In this document: positions 7,238-15,053 of the stretch, piece after piece
Layout of the letters: each line of letters begins with the position of its first letter
How positions within the stretch are numbered: the stretch's first letter is position 1
Assembly: GCF_020103725.1 (NCBI RefSeq)
Contig: NZ_JAHXBG010000034.1
Span: 47,692 to 111,691 of the forward strand
Length of the DNA stretch: 64,000 bases
Origin: Hyalangium gracile
Lineage (GTDB): Bacteria > Myxococcota > Myxococcia > Myxococcales > Myxococcaceae
Direction of reading: 5' to 3'
Program-made: the position numbers and the translations under genes
The notes under the pieces: model-generated
The model's database searches: none
What the model was told of the DNA's origin: nothing
What the model saw: only the letters and a program-made list of their open reading frames with translations

Positions 7238-9802
7238 GTGCCCAAGCCGATCCGATTCCTGCTGCTGGCGCTCTTGATCCTCGTCCCCGTGGCCTGGTGG
7301 GGACTGAGCGCCTCAGGGGGGGAGTCGGCTCCCGCGGTGGCTGCGTCCGCTCCGGCTCCTGGCGCCCCTCCGGCCGAGGGGGCTCCGGCCCCGAGCACCA
7401 TGGTGGCGCCGTCTCCGAGTGAAGGGGGGAGCACCGAGGAGCCGCTGGATGAGGAGCTCCTGGAGGAGCAGAAGGACGGCACCGGTCCCTGCATCGCGGT
7501 GGAGGTGACGGCCCGGGGAGCTCCGGTGCCGGGGGCTCACGTGAAGGCGGTCCGGCAGAAGGCCTACGACATCATCGAGCTGCACCCCATCATCGTGGGA
7601 GCGGACGGGCGCGGGCAGGGGTGGTGCAAGCCAGGCGAGTATGTCTTCGCGGCCCAGGCCCCGGGGTTCGCTCCCGAGGTGAAGGGGCTCGTGGTCAAGG
7701 AGAGCGACACCGCTCCCCGGGTCCAGTTCTCCCTGAAGCCGGGCAAGAGCCTGCGTGGACATGTCCAGGACGCGGACTCGCGGGAGCCGGTCGCGGGGGC
7801 CCAGCTCGTCTTCTCGCTCGACGAGGACTCCCACGTGGTCGACGAGGTCACCGCCGTGAGCGATGCCCGGGGAGACTTCCAGGTGGGCGACCTGGGGGAG
7901 GGCAGCTACACCATCATCGCCAGGGCGCCAGGCCATGCCATGACCATGGATGGGGCGGAGGTGCCTGCCTCGGGGCCTGTGATCATCTCGATGCGGGGAA
8001 CGGCCCGGCTCGAGGGCCAGGTCGTCGATGGCCGCGGAGCTCCCGTGGCGGGTGCCACGGTCGAGGCCAGCCCCCAGGAGGCCGTCATGCAGGAGCTGAA
8101 GCCGACCCAGACCGATGCGCGGGGGTTCTTCTCCCTCGAGCTCCCGGAAGGCATCTACATCCTCGCGGCGAGGGCCGCGGGCCAGTCGGCGATTCACAGG
8201 GGCGCGGTGACGCTCACTCGCGGCGCGCTGGTGGATGGACTCGTCATCCAGCTGCAGCCGGCGGGCATCTTGTCGGGGAAGGTCTTCGTGCGCTCGAGCC
8301 AGAAGCCCATCCGCGGGGCGGACGTGAGGATCCGCGACACCGAGTCGGAGTTCAGCGAGCACTTCCAGACGGACGCGCGCGGAGGCTTCCGCGCCGAGCT
8401 GCCGCCAGGACGCTACGGACTCTCGGTGTCCAGGGACGGGTACCCCTCCTTCGATCGGGATGGACTGCGGATCCAGGCGGGCCAGGAGCTGGCGCTGGAG
8501 GTCCCCCTGGTCCAGGCGTGCTCGGTGGTTGGCAGCGTGAAGGACGGCGCGGGCCACCCCGTGGAAGAGGCCGAGATCACCCTGCGGCGCTTCACCCACG
8601 AGGCGGGAGAGCGGGAGGGCTCGGCCGACGAGCTCGCCCACGAGAGCACGGACGAGGAGGGCAACTACAGCGCCATCGAGCTGGAGGCGGGGCGCTACCG
8701 GATCGAGGCTCGACTGGCCCGGGGAGGCAGCCCCGTCGTCCGGGAGATCACCCTGGCGGAGGGCGAGGAGGCGCGCGTCGACTTCGTCATCCCGCAGCTT
8801 CTGGGCGAGGTGAAGGGCATCGTGCAGCATGTCGGCGGTGGCCCGCTCCTCCAGCAGGTGGATGTCTCCGTGTCCTCCAAGGGGGACGAGCTGGATGTCA
8901 ATGCCCCCTGGGTGGAGCCGGATGAGACGGGCCACTTCACCGTCAAGCTCCTGCCGGGGCGGTACACGTTCAAGGCCCGGTATCTCGACTTCGAGAAGTC
9001 AGGCCCGGCGCAGTCCGTCACCGTCGAGGGTGGGAAGGTCTCCCTGGTGCGTCTCACGGTCTCGGGCGCGCTGGTGGAGACCTCGGGTGTCGTCGTGGAC
9101 TCGCGAGGTGCGCCTGCCCCCGAGGCCGCGGTCGCCCTCTCGGGTGAGGATGTGCACACGTCGGGAGAGGCCGATGCGCAGGGGCGCTTCGTGCTGACGA
9201 CGCCCTCCACGAGCGAAGGCACTCTCGCCGTCATCCAGGCGAGGCGCCAGGCCGAGGATGGCGAGGCCCGGGACGTGCGCGTGGGCAGCCGGGGCGTGGT
9301 GGTGCGTCTGGAGGCCGAGGCGGCACTGCGGGGCCGCGTCATCCCCACGCGCGGTGCCGCGGTGCAAGGCTTCGAGCTGTACGCCGAGCGGGAGCGCGGC
9401 TCCCGGTCCCTCTTCGACCGGGGCGACTCACGTCCCTTCGCGGGGGACTCCTTCGAGCTGCTGGATGTGCCGGCGGGCCTCGTCGAGCTGCGGGTGCGCA
9501 CCTCCGACGGGCGCAGCGGCAAGGCGCAGGCGCGGCTCGAGCCCGGGCGGACGGCGAGCGTGGAGATCCCCGTGGGAGAGCTCTGCAGGGTCGTCGGCAG
9601 GGTCGTTGGTCCTGCAAGCGGTACGGTGCGTCTGGATGAGGGCAAGCCGGGGGTGCGCAGGGAGACTCTGAAGCAGGAGGGGCGCTTCGAGTTCTTCGCC
9701 GTCGAGCCCGGAGCGCACGTGCTGTGGCTGGGTCACAAGAAACTCCCCTTCACGCTCCAGCAGGGCGAGACGCTCGATCTGGGAGTGCTCGAGGAGCTGT
9801 GA
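7238..9802 (+). CDS. Large surface protein made of carboxypeptidase-regulatory-like beta-sandwich repeats
   Basis: An 854-residue protein with an N-terminal hydrophobic segment (about residues 5-24), a low-complexity Ala/Pro/Ser linker to about residue 80, and then about nine tandem beta-sandwich domains. Each carries the pattern G-x-V-x-D-x-x-G-x-P-V-x-G-A-x-V followed by a TDxxGxFxxxxLxPGxY strand, the hallmark of CarboxypepD_reg (CNA-B-like) domains. There is no peptidase catalytic domain. Such proteins usually act as surface stalks or adhesion modules. The start is GTG 7238, chosen because the hydrophobic segment begins right after it; GAGGAGGGAGGG lies at 7211-7222, further away than ideal. 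It diverges from the solute-binding/VWA operon. The structural call is secure; the role is inferred. Confidence 0.85.
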   Translation: MPKPIRFLLLALLILVPVAWWGLSASGGESAPAVAASAPAPGAPPAEGAPAPSTMVAPSPSEGGSTEEPLDEELLEEQKDGTGPCIAVEVTARGAPVPGAHVKAVRQKAYDIIELHPIIVGADGRGQGWCKPGEYVFAAQAPGFAPEVKGLVVKESDTAPRVQFSLKPGKSLRGHVQDADSREPVAGAQLVFSLDEDSHVVDEVTAVSDARGDFQVGDLGEGSYTIIARAPGHAMTMDGAEVPASGPVIISMRGTARLEGQVVDGRGAPVAGATVEASPQEAVMQELKPTQTDARGFFSLELPEGIYILAARAAGQSAIHRGAVTLTRGALVDGLVIQLQPAGILSGKVFVRSSQKPIRGADVRIRDTESEFSEHFQTDARGGFRAELPPGRYGLSVSRDGYPSFDRDGLRIQAGQELALEVPLVQACSVVGSVKDGAGHPVEEAEITLRRFTHEAGEREGSADELAHESTDEEGNYSAIELEAGRYRIEARLARGGSPVVREITLAEGEEARVDFVIPQLLGEVKGIVQHVGGGPLLQQVDVSVSSKGDELDVNAPWVEPDETGHFTVKLLPGRYTFKARYLDFEKSGPAQSVTVEGGKVSLVRLTVSGALVETSGVVVDSRGAPAPEAAVALSGEDVHTSGEADAQGRFVLTTPSTSEGTLAVIQARRQAEDGEARDVRVGSRGVVVRLEAEAALRGRVIPTRGAAVQGFELYAERERGSRSLFDRGDSRPFAGDSFELLDVPAGLVELRVRTSDGRSGKAQARLEPGRTASVEIPVGELCRVVGRVVGPASGTVRLDEGKPGVRRETLKQEGRFEFFAVEPGAHVLWLGHKKLPFTLQQGETLDLGVLEEL

Positions 9803-9806
9803 AACA

Positions 9807-9844
9807 GCAGACATGACACGCGAGCCGTGTCTCGACATGTCTGC
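9807..9844 (+). terminator. Nested inverted repeat, probable terminator after the repeat-domain gene
   Basis: Five bases past the stop codon, GCAGACATG (9807-9815) pairs perfectly with CATGTCTGC (9836-9844). A second pairing, GACACG (9815-9820) with CGTGTC (9826-9831), sits inside. There is no U-tract, so this is an imperfect intrinsic terminator or an mRNA-stabilising hairpin. Confidence 0.5.
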
Positions 9845-9946
9845 CTTCACTCCTGGCTGGGTCATTGGGGACCGCGCTCGATGAGCGAGGCCGGTTTCTG
9901 TGCGCGCTGCCTGTTTTTCATTAAGGTCCTGTCTCGGCGCAATAAG

Positions 9947-9977
9947 CCTGCCTTTACGACAATCCGCAAAAGGCAGG
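9947..9977. promoter_or_regulatory. 9-bp perfect inverted repeat in the leader of the M28 peptidase gene
   Basis: CCTGCCTTT (9947-9955) and AAAGGCAGG (9969-9977) are exact reverse complements around a 13-nt spacer, about 45 bp in front of the peptidase start at 10023. It lies in a locally AT-richer stretch that probably holds the promoter. It could be an operator or a leader hairpin. Confidence 0.4.
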
Positions 9978-10022
9978 TTCGCGGAATCCCCCACGAAGCA
10001 GTCCGTGCGCCAGGAGAAGCGT

Positions 10023-11795
10023 ATGAGAATGAGGAAGTTTGGTCCGATCGTCGCGTGGCTTGCGTGTGCAGCACCCGCGTTCGCGCAGGCTCCCCAGCAA
10101 GACAAGACAGTGTGGATCACCATCGGAACGGATGCGCTGCCCACGGTGCGCGAGTCCTTCCGGGCGGATGGCGCGGAGCTGCCGACCCCGCTGCGAGAGA
10201 AGGGCGGTGTGGCGGTGCTGCGCATCCGCGAGTCCCAGCTCGAGAGGGTGGCCGAAGCCATCCACGCGAAGCTCAACCGGTGCGCGGGCTTCATCTCTCA
10301 TGACTCGGAGGCGAAGGCCCTGTCGGAGGTGGAGCGCGCCACCACCGCGGCGCTGCAGCCCGCGCCGGCGGCGATCGCCTACAACATCAACAACGGCCCG
10401 TCGGTGAACGCGATGCTGGGCAGCGTGCAGGAGCTCAACATCCGCAACACCATCAACTCGCTGTCGACGAACTGGACGACGCGCCGCTACAACGTGCAGT
10501 CGGGCGCGGACGCGGCCACGTGGCTGAAGAACCAGTGGACGACGATCGCCAACGGGCGCACGGACGTCTCGGTGGCGTTCTTCACGCACTCGTGGCTGCA
10601 GCCGTCCGTCATCGCCACCATCCAGGGCACCACGCTGCCCAACGAGGTGGTGGTGATCGGCGGCCACCTGGACTCCATCAACGGGAGCAGCTCCACCGCC
10701 GCGGCGCCGGGCGCGGATGACGACGCCTCGGGCGTCGCCTCGCTCACCGAGGCCTTCCGGGCGGCCATGGCCAATGGCTACAAGCCGGCGCGCACGGTGA
10801 AGTTCATGGCCTATGCCGCCGAGGAGGTGGGCCTGAATGGCTCGACGGCCATCGCCAACTGGCACAAGACCAACCTGGTGAACGTGGTGGGCGTGCTGCA
10901 GCTGGACATGACCAACTACAAGGGCTCCACCTACGACTTCGGCATGGTGACGGACAACACCAACGCCTCGCTGAACAGCTTCACCACCAGCCTGATCTCC
11001 GCGTACCTGCCGGGGTTGACGTACACCAACATCACCTGCGGCTACGGCTGCTCGGATCACGCCTCGTGGAACAGCGCGGGCTTCCCGGCCACGATGCCCT
11101 TCGAGGCGACGATGAGCACGGACAACCCGAACATCCACACCACGGGCGACACCCTGACGTTCATGGGCGGCACGGCGACCAACTCGGTGAAGTTCGCCAA
11201 GCTGGCGGTGGCCTTCCTGGGCGAGGTGGCCAAGGGCGCGACGACGGGCAACACCCCGCCGCCGACGGGTGGCGGCACCACCATTCCCACCGCGACCTTC
11301 GACGCGACGCTGAAGGCGCCCAAGTGCGGCGCCGCGGGCATCGGCTGTGACTCGGGCACGCTGCTCAACGGCCGCGCGAACCTGGGGCCCGAGGTGAACA
11401 AGCCCAACACCATCAACGCGAGCTGCCAGGACGGCACCTCGGGCAGCTACCACTCGGACGAGTCGATCGACCGCCTGAAGGTGAGCACGACGGCCGGGAC
11501 GAACCTGGCCGCGGGCAAGCAGGTGACGATCGAGGCCACGGTGTGGGCCTACTCCTCCACCGCGGACAAGCTGGACCTGTACTACGCGGCGAACGCCAAC
11601 AGCCCGACGTGGACGCTCATCGGCACGTACAGCCCGGGCGGCACGGGCGCGAGGACGATCACCGCCACGTACACGCTGCCCACCGGGAGCCTGCAGGCCA
11701 TTCGCGCCAACTTCCGCTACAACAGCACCAGCGCCTCGCCCTGCAGCCCGGGCGGGTATGACGACCACGACGACCTGATCTTCGCGGTGCAGTGA
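10023..11795 (+). CDS. Secreted M28-family zinc aminopeptidase (Vibrio leucyl aminopeptidase type)
   Basis: A 590-residue exported metallopeptidase expected to release N-terminal residues from peptides outside the cell. A signal peptide ends near Ala21. Residues about 25-130 look like a propeptide. The catalytic domain carries the full two-zinc set: H215 in GGHLDS, the Asp cluster of GADDDASG (232-234), E267 and E268 in AAEEVGL, D295 in LQLDMTNY, and H346 in SDHASW, plus the Cys pair in TCGYGCSD found in the Vibrio enzyme. After a Pro/Thr/Gly linker near 415, a C-terminal beta domain of about 160 residues follows, probably cleaved or used for secretion. Start ATG 10023 follows AGGAGAAG; the longer in-frame extension has no signal peptide. 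It fits the predatory and proteolytic lifestyle of myxobacteria. Confidence 0.93.
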   Translation: MRMRKFGPIVAWLACAAPAFAQAPQQDKTVWITIGTDALPTVRESFRADGAELPTPLREKGGVAVLRIRESQLERVAEAIHAKLNRCAGFISHDSEAKALSEVERATTAALQPAPAAIAYNINNGPSVNAMLGSVQELNIRNTINSLSTNWTTRRYNVQSGADAATWLKNQWTTIANGRTDVSVAFFTHSWLQPSVIATIQGTTLPNEVVVIGGHLDSINGSSSTAAAPGADDDASGVASLTEAFRAAMANGYKPARTVKFMAYAAEEVGLNGSTAIANWHKTNLVNVVGVLQLDMTNYKGSTYDFGMVTDNTNASLNSFTTSLISAYLPGLTYTNITCGYGCSDHASWNSAGFPATMPFEATMSTDNPNIHTTGDTLTFMGGTATNSVKFAKLAVAFLGEVAKGATTGNTPPPTGGGTTIPTATFDATLKAPKCGAAGIGCDSGTLLNGRANLGPEVNKPNTINASCQDGTSGSYHSDESIDRLKVSTTAGTNLAAGKQVTIEATVWAYSSTADKLDLYYAANANSPTWTLIGTYSPGGTGARTITATYTLPTGSLQAIRANFRYNSTSASPCSPGGYDDHDDLIFAVQ

Positions 11796-11806
11796 GCCAC
11801 CTCCTC

Positions 11807-11831
11807 CCCTGCCTCGGCGAGCGGGGCAGGG
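11807..11831 (+). terminator. Hairpin after the M28 peptidase gene
   Basis: CCCTGCC (11807-11813) pairs with GGCAGGG (11825-11831), starting 11 bp after the stop codon. The GC-rich 7-bp stem has no clear U-tract. Confidence 0.4.
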
Positions 11832-11941
11832 TGAGGGCGGGCCAGCATCCTCCAGGTGACAGTGCTCGTCAGGCGATGAAAGCGGGCCCAGGGACTTGAG
11901 CGCTGGCCCGGCCCGGAGCAGGGTCCGGGGGCTCGGCACCC

Positions 11942-12049
11942 CCGCCCACGAAGGTCCTGGCGGATCCTCGCCTGACCGGTCCGCAGATGATGCCCTTCGA
12001 CAGCAAGCGGATGATCTACGGCGGCTTCAAGTCGCTGGTGACGCTCTGA
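11942..12049 (+). pseudogene. C-terminal remnant of a DUF1428 (YbaA-like) protein
   Basis: An open frame ends at TGA 12047-12049 and encodes about 33 residues, including VLADPRL and MPFDSKRMIYGGFKSL. This is the conserved C-terminal signature of the DUF1428 family, as in E. coli YbaA (MSDPRM...MPFDGKRMIYGGFESI, recalled from memory). The usual N-terminal 80 residues are absent: upstream of about 11945 the frame loses similarity and there is no start codon or ribosome site. The DNA is therefore a truncated relic between the peptidase gene and the kelch gene. The rest of this 361-bp gap holds only two hairpins. Confidence 0.72.
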
Positions 12050-12071
12050 GCGTCCTTCCGCGTCACATGAA

Positions 12072-12114
12072 GAGGGCAGCCAGTGCGCGAAAGCCGCGCG
12101 GGCTGGCTGCCCTC
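12072..12114. terminator. 12-bp perfect-stem hairpin, probable bidirectional terminator
   Basis: GAGGGCAGCCAG (12072-12083) and CTGGCTGCCCTC (12103-12114) pair perfectly around a 19-nt loop. It lies between the DUF1428 remnant on the plus strand and the stop of the kelch gene on the minus strand, so it can serve either side. Confidence 0.55.
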
Positions 12115-12156
12115 GGGAACTGCCGGGTTTGATGGGTTGGAGTCGTGCGGGCGGGA

Positions 12157-13248
12157 CTACCACCACTGGTACAGGTCGGTGGTGGCGCTGCCGGTGCCCA
12201 TGACGCCCGCGGTCACGAAGGCCTGGCCGTTGGGCAGCATCGTGGCGCCGAACATGGAGTGGGCGGCGGAGGCCGTCCCCGCGCTAGACCAGGCATCCTG
12301 CACCGGGTCGTACGACTCGGCGGTCGCGGTGGCGCCAGAGGTCGAGCCGCCACCGATCACCAGGGCGTGGCCATTGCCCTGGAGCAGGAAGGCGAAGTTG
12401 CGGCGCGGCATGAGCAGGCTCGCGGCCGGCGCCCAGGTGTTGGTGGCCGGATCGTAGAGGTCCGCGCTCGACAGGGTGATGGAGTTGTCCTTCATGCCGC
12501 CGGCCACCAGCACCTTGCCGTTGGTGAGCAGCAGGGCCTGGTGCCACTGGCGGGGAGACCGCATGGAGCCGGCCGAGACCCACGTGTTGGACACCGGATC
12601 GTAGAGCTCCGCGCTGCTCACGAAGTTGAGGCCGTCGAAGCCGCCGGTGGCCAGCACCTTGCCGTTGCCCAGGAGCGTCAGGGTGAGGCGCTCGCGCCGG
12701 GAGAGCATCGACGCCACGGGCGCCCAGGTGTTGGTGTTGGGGTCATACAGCTCGGCCCGCTGGGTGGCGGAGCCATTCCAGCCTCCGGCGACCAGGACCT
12801 TGCCGTTCCACAGGCGCACCGCGCCGCCCAGGTGGTGGGGGACGCTCATGGAGGCCGCCGCCGACCAGGTGTCGGTGCTCGGATCGTAGAGGTCCACGGT
12901 CGCCAGGGGCGAGGAGCCATTGCTCGCGCCGCCTCCGACCAGGACCTTGCCGTTGCCGAGCAGGACGCTGAAGTGATGGATGCGCGCCGTGGGCATGGGC
13001 GACGCCGTCGTCCAGGTGTTGCTGCTGGGATTGTAGAGCTGCGCCGTGTTGAGCGGGGTGTAGCCGTCGATGGAGCCGCCCGTCACCAGCACCTTGCCGC
13101 TGGGGAGCACCACGGCCGAGTGGTAGCTGCGCATGGCGCCCATGGAGGCACCGGTGCTCCAGCTCGCGGCGTCCGCACGCGAGGACAGCAGACCGATGCA
13201 GAGCATCGCGACCAACGAGAAACCACCCAGCACACGTCGATTCAACAT
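12157..13248 (-). CDS. Secreted kelch-repeat protein, one seven-bladed beta-propeller
   Basis: A 363-residue exported protein. The signal peptide (LGGFSLVAMLCIGLLSSRADA) ends near residue 26. Seven kelch-type repeats of about 48 residues follow, each with the order W..A.SM...R, an L.NGKVLV.GG strand and a LYDP.TNTW turn, enough for one closed seven-bladed propeller. The glycine pair and the W and Y spaced as in kelch motifs are kept in nearly all blades, but the last blade is degenerate. Such proteins bind other proteins or glycans. Start ATG 13248 is chosen over the ATG 9 bp upstream because AGGAG then has a normal 9-nt spacing. Three GGTACACC repeats lie upstream. Confidence 0.88.
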   Translation of the reverse strand: MLNRRVLGGFSLVAMLCIGLLSSRADAASWSTGASMGAMRSYHSAVVLPSGKVLVTGGSIDGYTPLNTAQLYNPSSNTWTTASPMPTARIHHFSVLLGNGKVLVGGGASNGSSPLATVDLYDPSTDTWSAAASMSVPHHLGGAVRLWNGKVLVAGGWNGSATQRAELYDPNTNTWAPVASMLSRRERLTLTLLGNGKVLATGGFDGLNFVSSAELYDPVSNTWVSAGSMRSPRQWHQALLLTNGKVLVAGGMKDNSITLSSADLYDPATNTWAPAASLLMPRRNFAFLLQGNGHALVIGGGSTSGATATAESYDPVQDAWSSAGTASAAHSMFGATMLPNGQAFVTAGVMGTGSATTDLYQWW

Positions 13249-13396
13249 GAGAGACATCTCCTGATGGCAGAGGACCCACGGGTCGGGGTCTGGCCTCGCC
13301 TGGAGCAAGCGACACGCCAGCCCACGCGGCGGGGCAACCCCTTGGATTCCGAGGGAGAGCGCCTCGCGGGTGTATCAGCGGGAGCGGGCCGGGGCC

Positions 13397-13432
13397 GGTA
13401 CACCCCTGGACCACGGGTACACCTGGTACACC
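13397..13432. repeat. Three copies of GGTACACC between the FHA-activator stop and the kelch start
   Basis: The octamer GGTACACC occurs at 13397-13404, 13416-13423 and 13425-13432. Start-to-start spacing is 19 and 9 bp. The segment lies about 150-185 bp upstream of the kelch start, in its probable promoter region, and just downstream of the regulator gene. It may be a regulator-binding array; no regulator is assigned. Confidence 0.45.
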
Positions 13433-13441
13433 GGTGCGCCG

Positions 13442-14905
13442 TCAGGAGCGGAAGGAGTCCGGCTCCAGCCCGTGCCGCTTGAAGAGCCGGTGCACCTGCG
13501 CGCGTGACGTCTCCAGCGCCTGGGCGATGCGGCTGACGTTGCCCTGATGCTCTCGGAGGAGCGCGAGCAGCCGGTCCCGCTCCGCGTCCGGGGGGGCCGG
13601 CTCGGGTGGGGTGGGCCCGGGCTTCGGCTTGGACGGCTCCGCCCGAAGCTCCGGGGGCAGGTGCTCCAGGTCGATGCGCTCCGGCGAGAGCGCCACGGCC
13701 AGGGCCAGGACGTGCTCGAGCTCGCGCACGTTGCGTGGCCAGTCGTACCGGAAGAGGGCTCGCGCGGCCTTCTGGGTCAGGGACGGTACCGGGGCCCCGG
13801 GGGGCACGGCTCGACGCAGCAGGAGCGAGACGAGCAGCCCCAGATCCTCGCGCCGCTCGCGCAGGGGAGGCAGCCGCAGCCGGAGCCCCGACAGCCGCGC
13901 GAGCAGATCGCTCCGGAACGAGCCCTCGCGCACCTGCTGCTCGAGGTCCCGGTTCGTCGCGGCGAGCAGCCGGAGGTCCACCTTGATGGGACGCGTCCCT
14001 CCGACGGGGAGCACCTCGCTCTCCTGGAGCACGCGCAGGAGCGAGGCCTGGGACTCCAGCGGGAGCTCGCCAATCTCATCGAGGAACAGCGTGCCGCCGT
14101 CGGCGCTCCTCACGAGCCCTGGGCGCTCCTCGTTGGCGCCCGAGAAGGCGCCCTTCCGGTAGCCGAACAGCTCGGACTGCACGAGCGTCTCGGGCAGGGC
14201 CCCACAGTTGACGGCCACGAACTCGCCGGCCCTCCCCGCGAGCCGGTGATAGGCGCGCGCGAGCAGCTCCTTGCCCGTGCCCGTCTCTCCCTCCACCACC
14301 ACGGGGACGGGTGTCCGGGCCACCCGCGCCAGCTTCGCCAGCTCCCCTGCGAGCCCCGGGTTCAGCGTGGCGAACCCGGGCACGGGCGCGTGCTGCTCCC
14401 GTGGCTCCTCGTCGTCGGGCAGCGCCGGCCCCGCGAAGGCTGCCTCGCGGAACAGCAGGAAGGTGTGGCCGAGCTCGATCAGATCGCCATCCGCGAGCCA
14501 GGCGCGCGCGCACGGCTCGCCATTCACCTGGAGCCCGTTCTTCGAGCCCGCGTCCTCGAGCATCCACTGCGCGCCCGCGCGCACGAACCGGGCGTGCTCC
14601 TTGGACATCCAGCGGTCCGGCAGGCGGAGGTGAAGTCGCCGGCGACCCGCCTGCTCCTGCCGGCTCCACCCGCGAGGCTCGCCTCGGCCCAGCACGAGCT
14701 CGTCGAGCGTGTCCAGCCAGTGGAGGCTCGGGTACTCCAGGGGATGCTCGCACGCGAGCGCGACGAGGAGGAACTGCCTCGGGCGAGCCGCGGGAGCCCA
14801 GGACTCCTCATCACGATTGGACAGCGTTTCGTCGTCCGGAGACACGGCTGGGGCACCCGACCAGGTGGCTTGCTGGACTATATGGCGACGCGTCGGATTC
14901 GACAC
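13442..14905 (-). CDS. Sigma-54 activator with N-terminal FHA domain and Fis-type helix-turn-helix
   Basis: A 487-residue enhancer-binding protein. Residues about 50-155 form an FHA domain (VLGRG...MSKEHARF, GSKNGLQVNG), which reads phosphothreonine. The AAA+ domain has Walker A GETGTGKE, Walker B GGTLFLDEIGEL, and an arginine-finger region PPLRERREDL. The sigma-54 contact loop reads GAFSGA instead of GAFTGA. The C-terminal 45 residues are a Fis helix-turn-helix (GNVSRIAQALETSRAQVHRLFKRHGL). The start is taken as GTG 14905, behind a GGAAGAAG stretch; a later in-frame GTG is possible. It is divergent from a Ser/Thr kinase gene, a natural source of the phosphothreonine signal. A palindrome with GGCGAC half-sites overlaps its start region. 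Confidence 0.88.
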   Translation of the reverse strand: MSNPTRRHIVQQATWSGAPAVSPDDETLSNRDEESWAPAARPRQFLLVALACEHPLEYPSLHWLDTLDELVLGRGEPRGWSRQEQAGRRRLHLRLPDRWMSKEHARFVRAGAQWMLEDAGSKNGLQVNGEPCARAWLADGDLIELGHTFLLFREAAFAGPALPDDEEPREQHAPVPGFATLNPGLAGELAKLARVARTPVPVVVEGETGTGKELLARAYHRLAGRAGEFVAVNCGALPETLVQSELFGYRKGAFSGANEERPGLVRSADGGTLFLDEIGELPLESQASLLRVLQESEVLPVGGTRPIKVDLRLLAATNRDLEQQVREGSFRSDLLARLSGLRLRLPPLRERREDLGLLVSLLLRRAVPPGAPVPSLTQKAARALFRYDWPRNVRELEHVLALAVALSPERIDLEHLPPELRAEPSKPKPGPTPPEPAPPDAERDRLLALLREHQGNVSRIAQALETSRAQVHRLFKRHGLEPDSFRS

Positions 14906-14911
14906 GTCGCC
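14884..14911. promoter_or_regulatory. Near-perfect 28-bp palindrome, candidate binding site of the adjacent FHA activator
   Basis: Arms GGCGACGCGTCG (14884-14895) and CGACACGTCGCC (14900-14911) are reverse complements with one mismatch and a 4-nt spacer. The site overlaps the activator's start region and lies about 85 bp upstream of a -24/-12-like element for the divergent kinase gene, where an enhancer is expected. The same GGCGAC...GTCG half-sites recur upstream of the second sigma-54 locus (56195-56210). Confidence 0.55.
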
Positions 14912-14980
14912 GCTTCTTCCGCGCCACCCGGGCAGGGCGGGCCTTCCTGCAAGCTCCTGTTGTTCCCCGAGCCAGGGCGC

Positions 14981-14996
14981 TGGCCTGTTTCCTGCC
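14981..14996 (+). promoter_or_regulatory. Weak sigma-54-type promoter candidate for the kinase gene
   Basis: TGGCCTGTTTCCTGCC keeps the GG and GC doublets at exact -24/-12 spacing and the TGGC and TGC cores, but departs from TGGCACG-N4-TTGCA at several flanking positions. Transcription would start near 15008, about 45 nt ahead of ATG 15054. It is proposed mainly because the neighbouring gene encodes a sigma-54 activator and a palindrome lies at enhancer distance. Confidence 0.35.
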
Positions 14997-15053
14997 TATG
15001 GCTGGAGCCGCGGCGCTGCCAGGGTCATGACGCAGCGACACGGATGGAAGCAC

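Noticed and set aside
9954..11939. 661-codon minus-strand open frame antisense to the M28 peptidase
   Set aside because: Low-complexity Arg/Val/Gly/Ala composition with no motif; the plus strand has a complete zinc site and signal peptide.
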